Part shown: positions 1 to 6,716 of the stretch, in pieces
Position numbering within the stretch: the stretch's first letter is position 1
How the letters are laid out: each line of letters opens with the position of its first letter
NCBI GenBank assembly: GCA_026983815.1
Contig: JALSTJ010000424.1
Coordinates: forward strand, 1-7,158
Direction: 5' to 3'
DNA: 7,158 nucleotides
Source: Flavobacteriales bacterium
Lineage (GTDB): Bacteria; Bacteroidota; Bacteroidia; Flavobacteriales; Flavobacteriaceae
Program-made: the position numbers and the translations under genes
The notes under the pieces: model-generated
Database searches by the model: none
Told to the model about the DNA's origin: nothing
What the model saw: the letters and a program-made list of their open reading frames with translations, nothing else

Positions 1-1
1 A

Positions 2-667
2 ACTTATACGGAATTGGGAAGCGGTTTTCAGATAGCAATGAAAGATTTGGAAATCAGAGGGGCAGGAGATTTGTTGGGTGCCGACCAAAGCGGGTTTATC
101 AATGATATGGGCTTTGATACGTATCAAAAAATATTAAAAGAAGCGATCAAAGAATTGGAAGCAAACGAGTTTAAAGACTTTTTTAAAGATAAACCCAAAG
201 AAACATTTAAGGTGGAAACCCAATTGGATACCGATTTTGAAATTATGTTCCCAACTGATTTTATTGAGGCGGCTAGTGAAAGATTAAAATTATATAAGGA
301 ATTGTCCGAAATATCCAATGAAGAGGAACTGGAAATTTTTAAAAACAAACTGACTGATAGATTTGGAAAAATTCCACTCGAAACTGAAAATTTACTAAAA
401 AGTGTTCGTTTGAAATGGTTGGCAGAGCGATTGGGATTTGAAAAGTTGGTTATAAAAAAAGGAAAAATGTTGGCTTTTTTTGTTTCCGATGCTTCATCAT
501 CATATTTTGATAGTGAAGTTTTTCAAAAAATATTGCAATTTATACAACACCATCCGTCTTGTTGCCAAATTGTTGAAAAAAACATTAATGATACAAAAAA
601 GACATATTTAAAATTTGAAAATACAAAATCAATTGATGAGGCAATTAGGATATTGAATTCCTTATAA
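2..667 (+). CDS. mfd: Transcription-repair coupling factor Mfd, C-terminal part (5' truncated by window edge)
   Basis: This is the last 221 residues of Mfd, a cytoplasmic ATP-driven DNA translocase that pushes stalled RNA polymerase off damaged template and recruits UvrA. The reading frame is open from base 2, so the start lies outside the window; the in-frame TTG at 14 is an internal leucine and not a start. Visible residues 5-31 contain LGSGFQIAMKDLEIRGAGDLLG and QSGF, the end of the second RecG-like motor domain with its TRG-type motif. From about residue 80 (IMFPTDFIEAASERLKLYKEL) to the end lies the TRCF C-terminal regulatory domain (D7), which in characterised Mfd masks the UvrA-binding surface. 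The end at a TAA after LNSL fits the family's normal C-terminus, so nothing is lost at this end. It is the only + strand gene and converges with the DUF202 gene. Family identity is close to certain. Confidence 0.96.
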   Translation, partial: TYTELGSGFQIAMKDLEIRGAGDLLGADQSGFINDMGFDTYQKILKEAIKELEANEFKDFFKDKPKETFKVETQLDTDFEIMFPTDFIEAASERLKLYKELSEISNEEELEIFKNKLTDRFGKIPLETENLLKSVRLKWLAERLGFEKLVIKKGKMLAFFVSDASSSYFDSEVFQKILQFIQHHPSCCQIVEKNINDTKKTYLKFENTKSIDEAIRILNSL

Positions 668-733
668 ATATTTAGGTAATGTATTCATATTCAATAATTC
701 ATAATAAAAATTTTTTTTTAAATTGAACTTTTA

Positions 734-1018
734 TTATTTAATTAAAGAAATATCTTTCTTAACAATATTGATAATTGTTTTATTTACATAGATAAACCTG
801 AAAATCCCAATTATCAAGATAAGTATTCCCACAATAATGGTTAAATATCCCCAGATGGTATAGTTTTTAAATTTTTCGATATTTAAGATAGCAATACCGG
901 TACTAATAAAAACAATAAATGTTCTCAAATATGCAAGAATCGACCTTTCGTTGGAAAGATAAGTCATTTCCAGCGTTAGTTTGAGTTGGATTTCTTTGGT
1001 TTGAGATGGATTCTTCAT
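734..1018 (-). CDS. DUF202 family small membrane protein
   Basis: A 94-residue membrane protein of unknown function. The diagnostic DUF202 signature is at residues 21-33 (LSNERSILAYLRT), at the start of the first helix (about 28-46). A second helix spans about 55-77, followed by a short basic tail ending KKDISLIK. The N-terminal 20 residues are polar. I chose the ATG at 1018 because it overlaps the upstream TGA as ATGA, the usual sign of translational coupling. A TTG at 1030 would add four residues (MAEK) and a 16-nt overlap but is a weaker codon. DUF202 also forms the membrane part of eukaryotic VTC polyphosphate polymerases, but no SPX or polymerase domain is present here, so no such activity can be claimed. 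It is the distal gene of a two-gene unit with the DUF1622 gene. Confidence 0.88.
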   Translation of the reverse strand: MKNPSQTKEIQLKLTLEMTYLSNERSILAYLRTFIVFISTGIAILNIEKFKNYTIWGYLTIIVGILILIIGIFRFIYVNKTIINIVKKDISLIK

Positions 1019-1347
1019 TTTTTCTGCCAAGGGAATTTTCCATATAATTCAACTTCTAAGGATAAACTCATAATTGTTCTGATTAAAACAATTACAGCTA
1101 AAACTGTTACCGATTCCAAGGTGGGGTCTGTAATTACCGTAGCCATAATATCAGCTGCTATTAATATTTCCAAACCTAATAAAATTGATTTTCCTAAATT
1201 TTGCCGAAGAAGAATATAAGGATTTGTGATTTTTTTGTTGATAAAAAATATAAGTATTGAGTAAATAATCCCAAAAAAGATAACGGCAACACCTATTCCT
1301 TCCACAATTTTTGAAATATCATCAATATATATTTTTATATTATCCAT
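1015..1347 (-). CDS. DUF1622 family membrane protein
   Basis: A 110-residue integral membrane protein matching the DUF1622 family, whose function is not known. Three hydrophobic helices are predicted by eye: about 15-37, 55-75 and 80-97. Conserved-looking positions are R48, the GLE..IAADI stretch at 58-67, LIRT at 88-91, SLE at 96-98 and a PW pair at 106-107 just before a lysine end. The charged residues E60 and D66 fall within the second helix, which is unusual for a purely structural segment and could line a pore or bind an ion; that is inference. The start is an ATG at 1347, with no Shine-Dalgarno sequence but an exact TAnnTTTG element 21 bases upstream. Its TGA overlaps the ATG of the DUF202 gene. 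It is separated from rsmD by 56 nt and probably transcribed on its own promoter. Confidence 0.87.
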   Translation of the reverse strand: MDNIKIYIDDISKIVEGIGVAVIFFGIIYSILIFFINKKITNPYILLRQNLGKSILLGLEILIAADIMATVITDPTLESVTVLAVIVLIRTIMSLSLEVELYGKFPWQKK

Positions 1348-1367
1348 TTCGATTTTAAAATTTTTTA

Positions 1368-1375
1368 CAAAGTTA
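1368..1375 (-). promoter_or_regulatory. Promoter -7 element (TAnnTTTG) for the DUF1622-DUF202 unit
   Basis: The - strand octamer TAACTTTG matches TAnnTTTG exactly and lies 20 nt upstream of the DUF1622 ATG, in the 56-nt gap after rsmD. It would give a leader of about 15 nt. There is no TTG -33 element at normal spacing. Its presence suggests that the two membrane genes form a unit separate from the rsmD operon, although read-through from rsmD is not excluded. Confidence 0.45.
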
Positions 1376-1403
1376 AACGATTTGATGAAATAAAATCATA
1401 AAA

Positions 1404-1937
1404 TTATTCAAAAAAACTGAATTTGCTCAATCCGTAAACTCTTGTTTCTTTGAAATGCGGATGATTGGAAAAATCCAGTCTGTCAATATGTTCCAAAATC
1501 AATTGTCCGTCCGTTTTAAGCAGATTTCTTTCAAAAACCTTATCGATTATTAATGTTAATTCTTCTACTGAAAAATCATAAGGCGGGTCGGCAAAAATGA
1601 TATCGTATCGGTCGGTGGTTTTATCTAAAAATCGTGCAACATCATATTTTATAACTTTAATTGGAAAATCAAATTCGTTACTGATTTTTTTGACAAATTT
1701 TATTACGGGAAAATTTTTATCAACCGCTTGTATATCTTTACTTCCTCTGGATGCAAATTCATAAGCAATTCCACCGCTTCCGGTAAATAAATCCAAAACT
1801 TTGAGTTGGGGGAAATGATATTGGTTACGTAAAATATTGAATAAAGCTTCTTTTGCTCTGTCGGTAGTTGGACGAATAGGCAAATTTTTGGGAGCTGTAA
1901 TTCTTCTTCCTTTATATTTTCCCGAGATTATTCGCAT
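1404..1937 (-). CDS. rsmD: 16S rRNA (guanine(966)-N(2))-methyltransferase RsmD
   Basis: RsmD transfers a methyl group from S-adenosylmethionine to N2 of G966 (E. coli numbering) in 16S rRNA during small-subunit assembly. The 177-residue length is normal for the family. Visible marks are the N-terminal IISGKYKGRRI (3-13), the family stretch RPTTDRAKEALFNIL (22-36), SAM-binding motif I LDLFTGSGG (48-56), an acidic residue after the second strand (AVDKN, 71-75), and the catalytic DPPY motif at 117-120 typical of exocyclic-amino methyltransferases. The ATG at 1937 directly precedes the conserved N-terminus. The gene starts 3 nt after the stop of the DUF3822 gene and is probably the last gene of a three-gene operon, since an independent promoter starts downstream for DUF1622. 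No convincing terminator follows it. Confidence 0.96.
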   Translation of the reverse strand: MRIISGKYKGRRITAPKNLPIRPTTDRAKEALFNILRNQYHFPQLKVLDLFTGSGGIAYEFASRGSKDIQAVDKNFPVIKFVKKISNEFDFPIKVIKYDVARFLDKTTDRYDIIFADPPYDFSVEELTLIIDKVFERNLLKTDGQLILEHIDRLDFSNHPHFKETRVYGLSKFSFFE

Positions 1938-1940
1938 ATT

Positions 1941-2714
1941 TTATGGAATAAAATTATTTAGAGTTCCGGGATTTTCAATAGGTAAGAATTTCCATTTTTC
2001 TACAAAATCATTGAGATCTTTCATTACGGCAAATTTATCATTGACGCCACAAATTTGAAAATCGGTGGGTTTATTGGGAATTTTAAGTGTTTCCAAAACG
2101 AAAAAGAAAAAATAAAGAAAATCATCATTGGTAGAAAAATCAAAACTGTTGAAATAAATAATTTCTTCATTTTTATAAATCAAAAGTTGAAAATCCCGAT
2201 GAAATATATTGAGATATACATCATAAAGGGATAAAACCTCTTTGTTTTCTCTAAATCGGTCAATTTTATTAATCAAACGGGTAGAAGAATGAAAAAAATT
2301 CACCTCTTCATTATAATCCAGCAGTAAATTGTTAATATTACTGAAGGGAATATAGACATTATTTATTTGATGAATGGCGATTTCGTCGAAATGGGCTTTA
2401 TCAAAATCTAAAATTTTATTATTGAATTTTAAAAATTTTTCGGGATAATTCGGATTAAAAAATTCTTTGGGAACCAAAGTGTTAAGATGATTGTGATGAA
2501 TAATTTCTACTTGCTCAAATGTATGAGTAAGAACCGGTCTTTCTTTTAGAATTTGTTTAAAATTATTTTCAATTTCAAAAGGATTGGTTTTTTCAAAGAA
2601 ATATTCAAAGAATTTAGTTCCGGTTTGTTTCTTATCTTTTAAAAGAAAAGAAAGTCCATACCGGGAAACCAGTATGGACAAATTTCTAGAATCTTTTATG
2701 AGATTATTATTCAT
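1941..2714 (-). CDS. DUF3822 family protein
   Basis: A 257-residue soluble protein of unknown function that I assign to DUF3822, a Bacteroidota family usually found beside rsmD. Supporting patterns are LVPKEFFN (80-87), the central NNVYIPFSNINNLLLDY stretch, FHSSTRLI, then a C-terminal half with LIYKNEEIIYFNSFDFSTNDDFLYFFFFVLETLKI and a following strand FQICG. From memory the family is thought to have an actin/PilM-like fold, but I see no clear nucleotide-binding loop, so ATPase activity should not be assumed. There is no signal peptide or membrane helix; the run of phenylalanines near DDFLYFFFFVLE is short and probably a buried helix. The ATG at 2714 lies 8 nt inside the upstream gene and the stop is 3 nt from rsmD, indicating tight co-expression. 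The function may relate to ribosome assembly by association only. Confidence 0.8.
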   Translation of the reverse strand: MNNNLIKDSRNLSILVSRYGLSFLLKDKKQTGTKFFEYFFEKTNPFEIENNFKQILKERPVLTHTFEQVEIIHHNHLNTLVPKEFFNPNYPEKFLKFNNKILDFDKAHFDEIAIHQINNVYIPFSNINNLLLDYNEEVNFFHSSTRLINKIDRFRENKEVLSLYDVYLNIFHRDFQLLIYKNEEIIYFNSFDFSTNDDFLYFFFFVLETLKIPNKPTDFQICGVNDKFAVMKDLNDFVEKWKFLPIENPGTLNNFIP

Positions 2715-3447
2715 CTTTTATATCATACAATTTGGGCCAGTTTCCGCTGTCGGTAACTTCATCCAAAGAACCCACTTGAATATAAGGTCCGTTGATTTCT
2801 TTCGTACTTTTGATAGTTTTTTCTTGTGCAACTAAATCGGGATTTTGGTCATATAATACCAAACCTTTATCAACACGAGCCATGAATACGGGAACTTTTA
2901 CATTACTCTTGGTAACATAACTATGTTTTAATTCAAATTTTACCTGTTTTTCTTTTCCGGGGATAGGTACCCACATCATCTCTTTGTAACGATTATCATT
3001 TTTAAACAAAGAATCCTTTACAGAAGCATATCCCAGAGTATCGATAATTATTGTATCTTTTTCTCTGTCAATTTTATAAGCTTTATCATAATATTTATAG
3101 CTGGAATCTCTTTGTTCTGTTATAACGAATTTTGCAGTGTCAATAAATTTGATTAAACTGTCAAAATTTCCGGTATAATCTCCGGTAACATCTCGGTGAG
3201 CGATTTCGGCATTACGGATGTCTTTCAGTTTATTGATAATTTTTTTGTAACGTCTTATTTTGGTTTTGTTAAATTTTACAGGTTCATATATGGAATTGTA
3301 AATATTATAACTAAAAAATATTGCCAAAGCCAAAAAAATCAGATTTAGAATCGGTTTAAACTTTAACGGAACATATTTTAAAATAAGATATGCCACAATA
3401 AAACCAATAATTAATAATAAAATGATGTAAAGAATAGCGTTTCCCAT
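2707..3447 (-). CDS. Conserved hypothetical protein with two N-terminal membrane helices
   Basis: A 246-residue protein whose function I do not recognise; it resembles conserved hypothetical proteins found upstream of DUF3822-rsmD in Flavobacteria. Two hydrophobic helices sit at about residues 4-24 and 31-52, separated by the basic turn KYVPLKFK, so the following roughly 190 residues form one soluble domain; its side of the membrane is uncertain. Residues 66-102 (YKKIINKLKDIRNAEIAHRDVTGDYTGNFDSLIKFID) have the look of the helix-then-TGxY-FDxLI layout of pilin-like or SusD-era periplasmic domains, but this is only a resemblance. The C-terminal part has NGPYIQVGSLDEV and GNWPKLYD. The ATG at 3447 is preceded by an exact TAnnTTTG element and an AAGGA about 17 nt upstream. 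It is the first gene of the probable operon with DUF3822 and rsmD, overlapping the next start by 8 nt. Confidence 0.75.
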   Translation of the reverse strand: MGNAILYIILLLIIGFIVAYLILKYVPLKFKPILNLIFLALAIFFSYNIYNSIYEPVKFNKTKIRRYKKIINKLKDIRNAEIAHRDVTGDYTGNFDSLIKFIDTAKFVITEQRDSSYKYYDKAYKIDREKDTIIIDTLGYASVKDSLFKNDNRYKEMMWVPIPGKEKQVKFELKHSYVTKSNVKVPVFMARVDKGLVLYDQNPDLVAQEKTIKSTKEINGPYIQVGSLDEVTDSGNWPKLYDIKDE

Positions 3448-3469
3448 GTTTTATAATTTAAGTTCCTTG

Positions 3470-3477
3470 CAAATATA
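3470..3477 (-). promoter_or_regulatory. Promoter -7 element (TAnnTTTG) for the membrane protein-DUF3822-rsmD operon
   Basis: The - strand octamer TATATTTG matches the Bacteroidota -7 consensus and lies 22 nt upstream of the ATG at 3447. It is in the 93-nt gap after uvrA and would start a leader of roughly 18 nt for the three-gene run. An AAGGA just downstream may serve as a weak ribosome-binding site. A -33 TTG is not evident. The rest of this gap shows no convincing uvrA terminator. Confidence 0.45.
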
Positions 3478-3540
3478 AAATATTTTTTAGAAATAAAAAC
3501 GTAGTTTCACAGGTATTTATTTTGGAATTTTTAATTAATT

Positions 3541-6366
3541 CTATTTTTTCAATTCCTTTTTCAAGAATTTACCCGTTAGAGAATTTTTATTTTTTATGAT
3601 TTCTTCGGGAGTCCCTTCAAAAATTATTTGTCCACCTTTTTGTCCACCTTCCGGTCCCAAATCGATAATATAATCGGCTTGTTTGATGACATCCATATTG
3701 TGTTCAATGATTAATACGGTATTTCCCTTATCTACCAATTTATTTAAGACTTCCATCAGAATTCTAATATCTTCAAAATGTAAACCGGTGGTAGGTTCGT
3801 CCAAAATATATAAGGTTTTTCCGGTATCTTTTTTAGAAAGCTCTGTTGCCAATTTAATGCGTTGAGCTTCTCCGCCGGATAGTGTAGGAGAGGCTTGTCC
3901 CAATGTAATGTATCCCAGTCCTACATCTTGCAAAGTTTTTATTTTTCTATAAATTTTGGGTATGGGTTTAAAAAATTTTACCGCTTCATTGACTGTCATA
4001 TCCAATACATCCGAAATGGATTTTCCTTTGTAACGCACTTCCAATGTTTCACGATCAAAACGCTTTCCTCCACAAGTTTCACAAGTAATTTGCAGGTCGG
4101 GGAGTAAATTCATCTCTATGGTTCTTATGCCCGCACCTTCACAAACAGGACAACGTCCTTCTTTGACATTAAATGAAAATCTTCCGGGTTTGTATCCTCT
4201 GATTTGTGCTTCGGGAGTTTGTGCAAATAAATTCCTGATTTCTTGAAAAACTCCCGTATAGGTTGCAGGATTGGAACGTGAACTTCTTCCGATAGGGCTT
4301 TGGTCAATATCGATTATTTTATCAATATTTTCTATTCCTTCAATTTTATCGTAGGGTAGGGCGTCCTTTACACCTCTGTATATATGTTTATTTAGAATCG
4401 GATATAAAGTTTCATTTATCAAACTTGATTTTCCACTACCGGAAACTCCTGTAACCAATATCAATGTACCCAATGGAATTTTTAATTCTACATTTTTAAG
4501 ATTATTGCCTTGCGCTCCTTTTAATAGGATAAATTTACCGTTTCCTTTTCGTCTGTTTGTCGGAATTTCAATAGATTTTTTTCCGGATAAATATTGTGCA
4601 GTAAGCGATTTTTTTTGTAAAATTTCATTATAATTTCCTTGGGCAACTATTGCTCCGCCTTTTTTTCCGGCTTCGGGACCCATATCGATAATATGGTCGG
4701 CTTTTTCCATAATTTCCCTATCGTGTTCTACAACAATTACCGAATTTCCGATATCTCTTAAATTGATTAAAGAGCCTATTAAACGTTCATTATCCCGTTG
4801 ATGTAGACCAATGCTCGGTTCGTCCAATACATACAAAACATTGACCAACTGCGCTCCGATTTGCGATGCCAAACGAATGCGTTGACTTTCACCTCCCGAC
4901 AAAGATTTGGAAGCTCTGTTGAGGGTCAAATAACCTAAACCTACATCCGTTAAGAAACCTATTCGATTTCTTATTTCTTTGATGAGTTCCGATGCTATTT
5001 GTTTTTGTTTAGGATTTAATTTTTTCTCAATGTTTTCAAACCATTTTTTTAGTTCATCAATTTCCATTTCTGCCAAATCGGAAATACTTTTACCGTTTAT
5101 TTTGAAATATCTTGCTTCTTTCTTTAAACGAGTTCCTTCACAAACCGGACAAGTATTTTCGGACATAAACGATTTTGCCCAGCGTTTAATGGATTTACTT
5201 CCGGAATTTTCATACTGATTTTGTATAAAATTCACAATTCCGTCAAACTTTAAATGATAACTTTGCGTAACACCTATATCTTTTGAGACAATTTCAAAAT
5301 GTTCATCCGTACCATATAGAATAACTTGTATGGCTTGTTCCGGAATGGATTTTATGGGGTCATTTAAAGAAAATTTATATCTTTTGGCAATTATTTCCAA
5401 TTGTTGATAAATCCAGGATTTTTTATCGGGATTAATTGCGGTTATACCTCCTTTGCTTATAGGAATATCGGGATTTGGAATTAATTTGTTTAAATCTACT
5501 TCGGTTATTTTTCCCAACCCTTTGCAATGTTCACAAGCTCCTTTGGGTGAATTGAAAGAAAATGTATTAGGTTCGGGTATGGGATAAGCAATTCCGGTAG
5601 AAGGACACATCAAATTTTTACTGAAATATCGGATTTGTCCGGTAGCTTCATCCAAGATCATCAACATATCTTTTCCTTGAAACAAGGCACTTTCAATACT
5701 TTGAGTTAATCTTTTTTTAGAAGTTTCTTTTATGTTCAATCGGTCTATGATTATTTCAATATCGTGGGTTTGATATCGTTCCAATTGCATATTTTTTTCA
5801 ATGGGAATTATTTTACCATCTACTCGCACTTTTAGATATCCTTTGGCGGCAATTTTTTTAAAAAGTTCTTTATAATGACCTTTCCTAGATTTTACTACCG
5901 GCGCCAGAATGCTGATATCTTTATCCAAGTAATCATTAAAAATTATATTGATGATTTCCTTTTCATGATAGCTTACCATTTTTTCGCCGGTATTATAGGA
6001 ATAAGCTTCACCGATTTTTGCAAAAAGCAATCGGAGGAAATCGTATATTTCGGTAACAGTTCCTACGGTAGAACGCGGATTTTTGTTAGTGGTTTTTTGT
6101 TCGATGGAAATTACAGGGGAAAGTCCATCTATTTTATCTACATCGGGGCGATTTAAACCGCCGAGAAATTGTCTGGCATAAGCCGAAAAAGTTTCGATAA
6201 AACGCCGTTGTCCTTCGGCATAAATGGTATCAAAAGCCAAGGAGGATTTGCCGCTTCCGCTTAAACCGGTAATGACGGTTAATTTTTTTTGGGGAATTTG
6301 AACATCAATATTTTTAAGATTATGTTCTCTTGCTCCATAAATTTTTATAAAAGTTTCCTTTTTCAT
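3541..6366 (-). CDS. uvrA: Excinuclease ABC subunit UvrA
   Basis: UvrA is the damage-sensing ATPase of nucleotide excision repair; its dimer scans DNA with UvrB and then loads UvrB at the lesion. The 941-residue length is full for the family. Two ABC ATPase halves are visible. Half one has Walker A GLSGSGKS (34-41, K40), LSGGE (489-493) and Walker B VLYVLDEPS (510-518). Half two has Walker A GVSGSGKSS (640-648, K646), LSGGE (829-833) and LYILDEPTTG (852-861). The UvrB-binding and insertion region lies between about 120 and 390. Zinc-type pairs are C406/C409 and C739/C742 with C762/C765. The first finger has C254, then T257 in place of the second cysteine, then C278/C281. The ATG at 6366 directly precedes the conserved IKIYGAREHNLKNI. 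It lies just after a terminator and has its own promoter-like element, so it is probably monocistronic. Confidence 0.98.
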   Translation of the reverse strand: MKKETFIKIYGAREHNLKNIDVQIPQKKLTVITGLSGSGKSSLAFDTIYAEGQRRFIETFSAYARQFLGGLNRPDVDKIDGLSPVISIEQKTTNKNPRSTVGTVTEIYDFLRLLFAKIGEAYSYNTGEKMVSYHEKEIINIIFNDYLDKDISILAPVVKSRKGHYKELFKKIAAKGYLKVRVDGKIIPIEKNMQLERYQTHDIEIIIDRLNIKETSKKRLTQSIESALFQGKDMLMILDEATGQIRYFSKNLMCPSTGIAYPIPEPNTFSFNSPKGACEHCKGLGKITEVDLNKLIPNPDIPISKGGITAINPDKKSWIYQQLEIIAKRYKFSLNDPIKSIPEQAIQVILYGTDEHFEIVSKDIGVTQSYHLKFDGIVNFIQNQYENSGSKSIKRWAKSFMSENTCPVCEGTRLKKEARYFKINGKSISDLAEMEIDELKKWFENIEKKLNPKQKQIASELIKEIRNRIGFLTDVGLGYLTLNRASKSLSGGESQRIRLASQIGAQLVNVLYVLDEPSIGLHQRDNERLIGSLINLRDIGNSVIVVEHDREIMEKADHIIDMGPEAGKKGGAIVAQGNYNEILQKKSLTAQYLSGKKSIEIPTNRRKGNGKFILLKGAQGNNLKNVELKIPLGTLILVTGVSGSGKSSLINETLYPILNKHIYRGVKDALPYDKIEGIENIDKIIDIDQSPIGRSSRSNPATYTGVFQEIRNLFAQTPEAQIRGYKPGRFSFNVKEGRCPVCEGAGIRTIEMNLLPDLQITCETCGGKRFDRETLEVRYKGKSISDVLDMTVNEAVKFFKPIPKIYRKIKTLQDVGLGYITLGQASPTLSGGEAQRIKLATELSKKDTGKTLYILDEPTTGLHFEDIRILMEVLNKLVDKGNTVLIIEHNMDVIKQADYIIDLGPEGGQKGGQIIFEGTPEEIIKNKNSLTGKFLKKELKK

Positions 6367-6387
6367 TCGAGACTGATTCCTTCAATA

Positions 6388-6395
6388 CAAAAATA
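6388..6395 (-). promoter_or_regulatory. Promoter -7 element (TAnnTTTG) for uvrA
   Basis: The octamer TATTTTTG on the - strand exactly matches the Bacteroidota sigma-ABfr -7 consensus TAnnTTTG. It lies 21 nt upstream of the uvrA ATG, so transcription would begin near 6383 and give a leader of about 16 nt. No TTG-type -33 element is visible at the usual spacing, and the place where it should be is the tail of the terminator. No SOS-box-like sequence was seen. Confidence 0.5.
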
Positions 6396-6419
6396 GACAA
6401 TATTCTTTTAATAATAGGT

Positions 6420-6446
6420 AAAAAAAAAGCCCTGTTATGAGGGCTT
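6420..6446 (-). terminator. Rho-independent terminator after the DUF2795 gene
   Basis: Read on the - strand, a perfect 7-bp stem AAGCCCT / AGGGCTT (6446-6440 with 6433-6427) encloses the 6-nt loop CATAAC and is followed by an unbroken run of T. The stem begins 7 nt after the DUF2795 stop codon. It should end transcripts coming from DUF2795 and the adenosyltransferase gene and insulate uvrA. On the + strand the T run is missing, so it acts in one direction only. Confidence 0.88.
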
Positions 6447-6453
6447 GTGGTGT

Positions 6454-6675
6454 TTAATATTCATCTTCGTTCCAGAAAAAGTCCTCTTCGGTAGGATAAT
6501 CAGGCCAAATGTCCTGTATGGATTCAAAAATTTCTTCTTCTTCTTCGATTTCCTGTAAATTTTCAACAACTTCCAAGGGCGCTCCTGTTCTGATAGCATA
6601 ATCTATCAGTTCGTCCTTAGTTGCCGGCCAAGGGGCATCACTTAAATAAGAAGCTAATTCTAATGTCCAGTACAT
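6454..6675 (-). CDS. DUF2795 family small acidic protein
   Basis: A 73-residue cytoplasmic protein of unknown function. The N-terminal two-thirds matches DUF2795, with PWPATKDELIDYAIRTGAP at 15-33 followed by VVENLQEI, a pattern resembling a small helical DNA- or protein-contact fold. The protein is very acidic: 22 Asp/Glu against one Lys and one Arg, including five consecutive Glu at 44-48 and an acidic tail after IWPDYPTEEDFFW. That charge argues against direct DNA binding. It is known to me as a near-invariant small protein in Flavobacteria. The ATG at 6675 has no Shine-Dalgarno sequence but has a promoter-like TATTTTTG 42 nt upstream. It lies 68 nt downstream of the adenosyltransferase gene and ends 7 nt before a strong intrinsic terminator, so it is either monocistronic or the tail of that operon. 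Confidence 0.88.
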   Translation of the reverse strand: MYWTLELASYLSDAPWPATKDELIDYAIRTGAPLEVVENLQEIEEEEEIFESIQDIWPDYPTEEDFFWNEDEY

Positions 6676-6716
6676 AATGATTAATTTTAATAAATGTTAA
6701 AATATTTTTTGGTTTG

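Noticed and set aside
14..16. TTG as a possible start of a short + strand gene.
   Set aside because: The frame is open further upstream with Mfd residues TYTE, so it is an internal leucine of mfd.
668..733. A5T9 tract and repeated ATTCATA (683-689, 697-703) between mfd and the DUF202 gene, considered as a bidirectional terminator or regulatory repeat.
   Set aside because: There is no G/C-containing stem next to the T run, and short AT-rich repeats are expected by chance in such DNA.
986..1219. Open frame on the + strand opposite the DUF1622 and DUF202 genes.
   Set aside because: It runs antisense to two recognisable families, has no family features and no start signal.
1384..1396. ATGA ... 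TCAT short inverted repeat after rsmD considered as a terminator.
   Set aside because: Four base pairs without G/C strength and without a T run on the - strand is too weak to call.
1837..2058. Open frame on the + strand across the rsmD-DUF3822 junction.
   Set aside because: It is antisense to conserved residues of RsmD and its product has no recognisable pattern.
3524..3558. GGAATT ... AATTCC inverted repeat at the end of uvrA considered as its terminator.
   Set aside because: The stem is only 6 bp with a loop of more than 20 nt and no following T run.
3631..3653. Near-duplicate GTCCACCTT units suggesting a tandem repeat.
   Set aside because: They encode the GGQKGGQ stretch typical of the UvrA C-terminus and are explained by coding sequence.
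4125..4307. Open frame on the - strand inside uvrA in another frame.
   Set aside because: It lies entirely within the conserved second ATPase half of UvrA and is a frame shadow.
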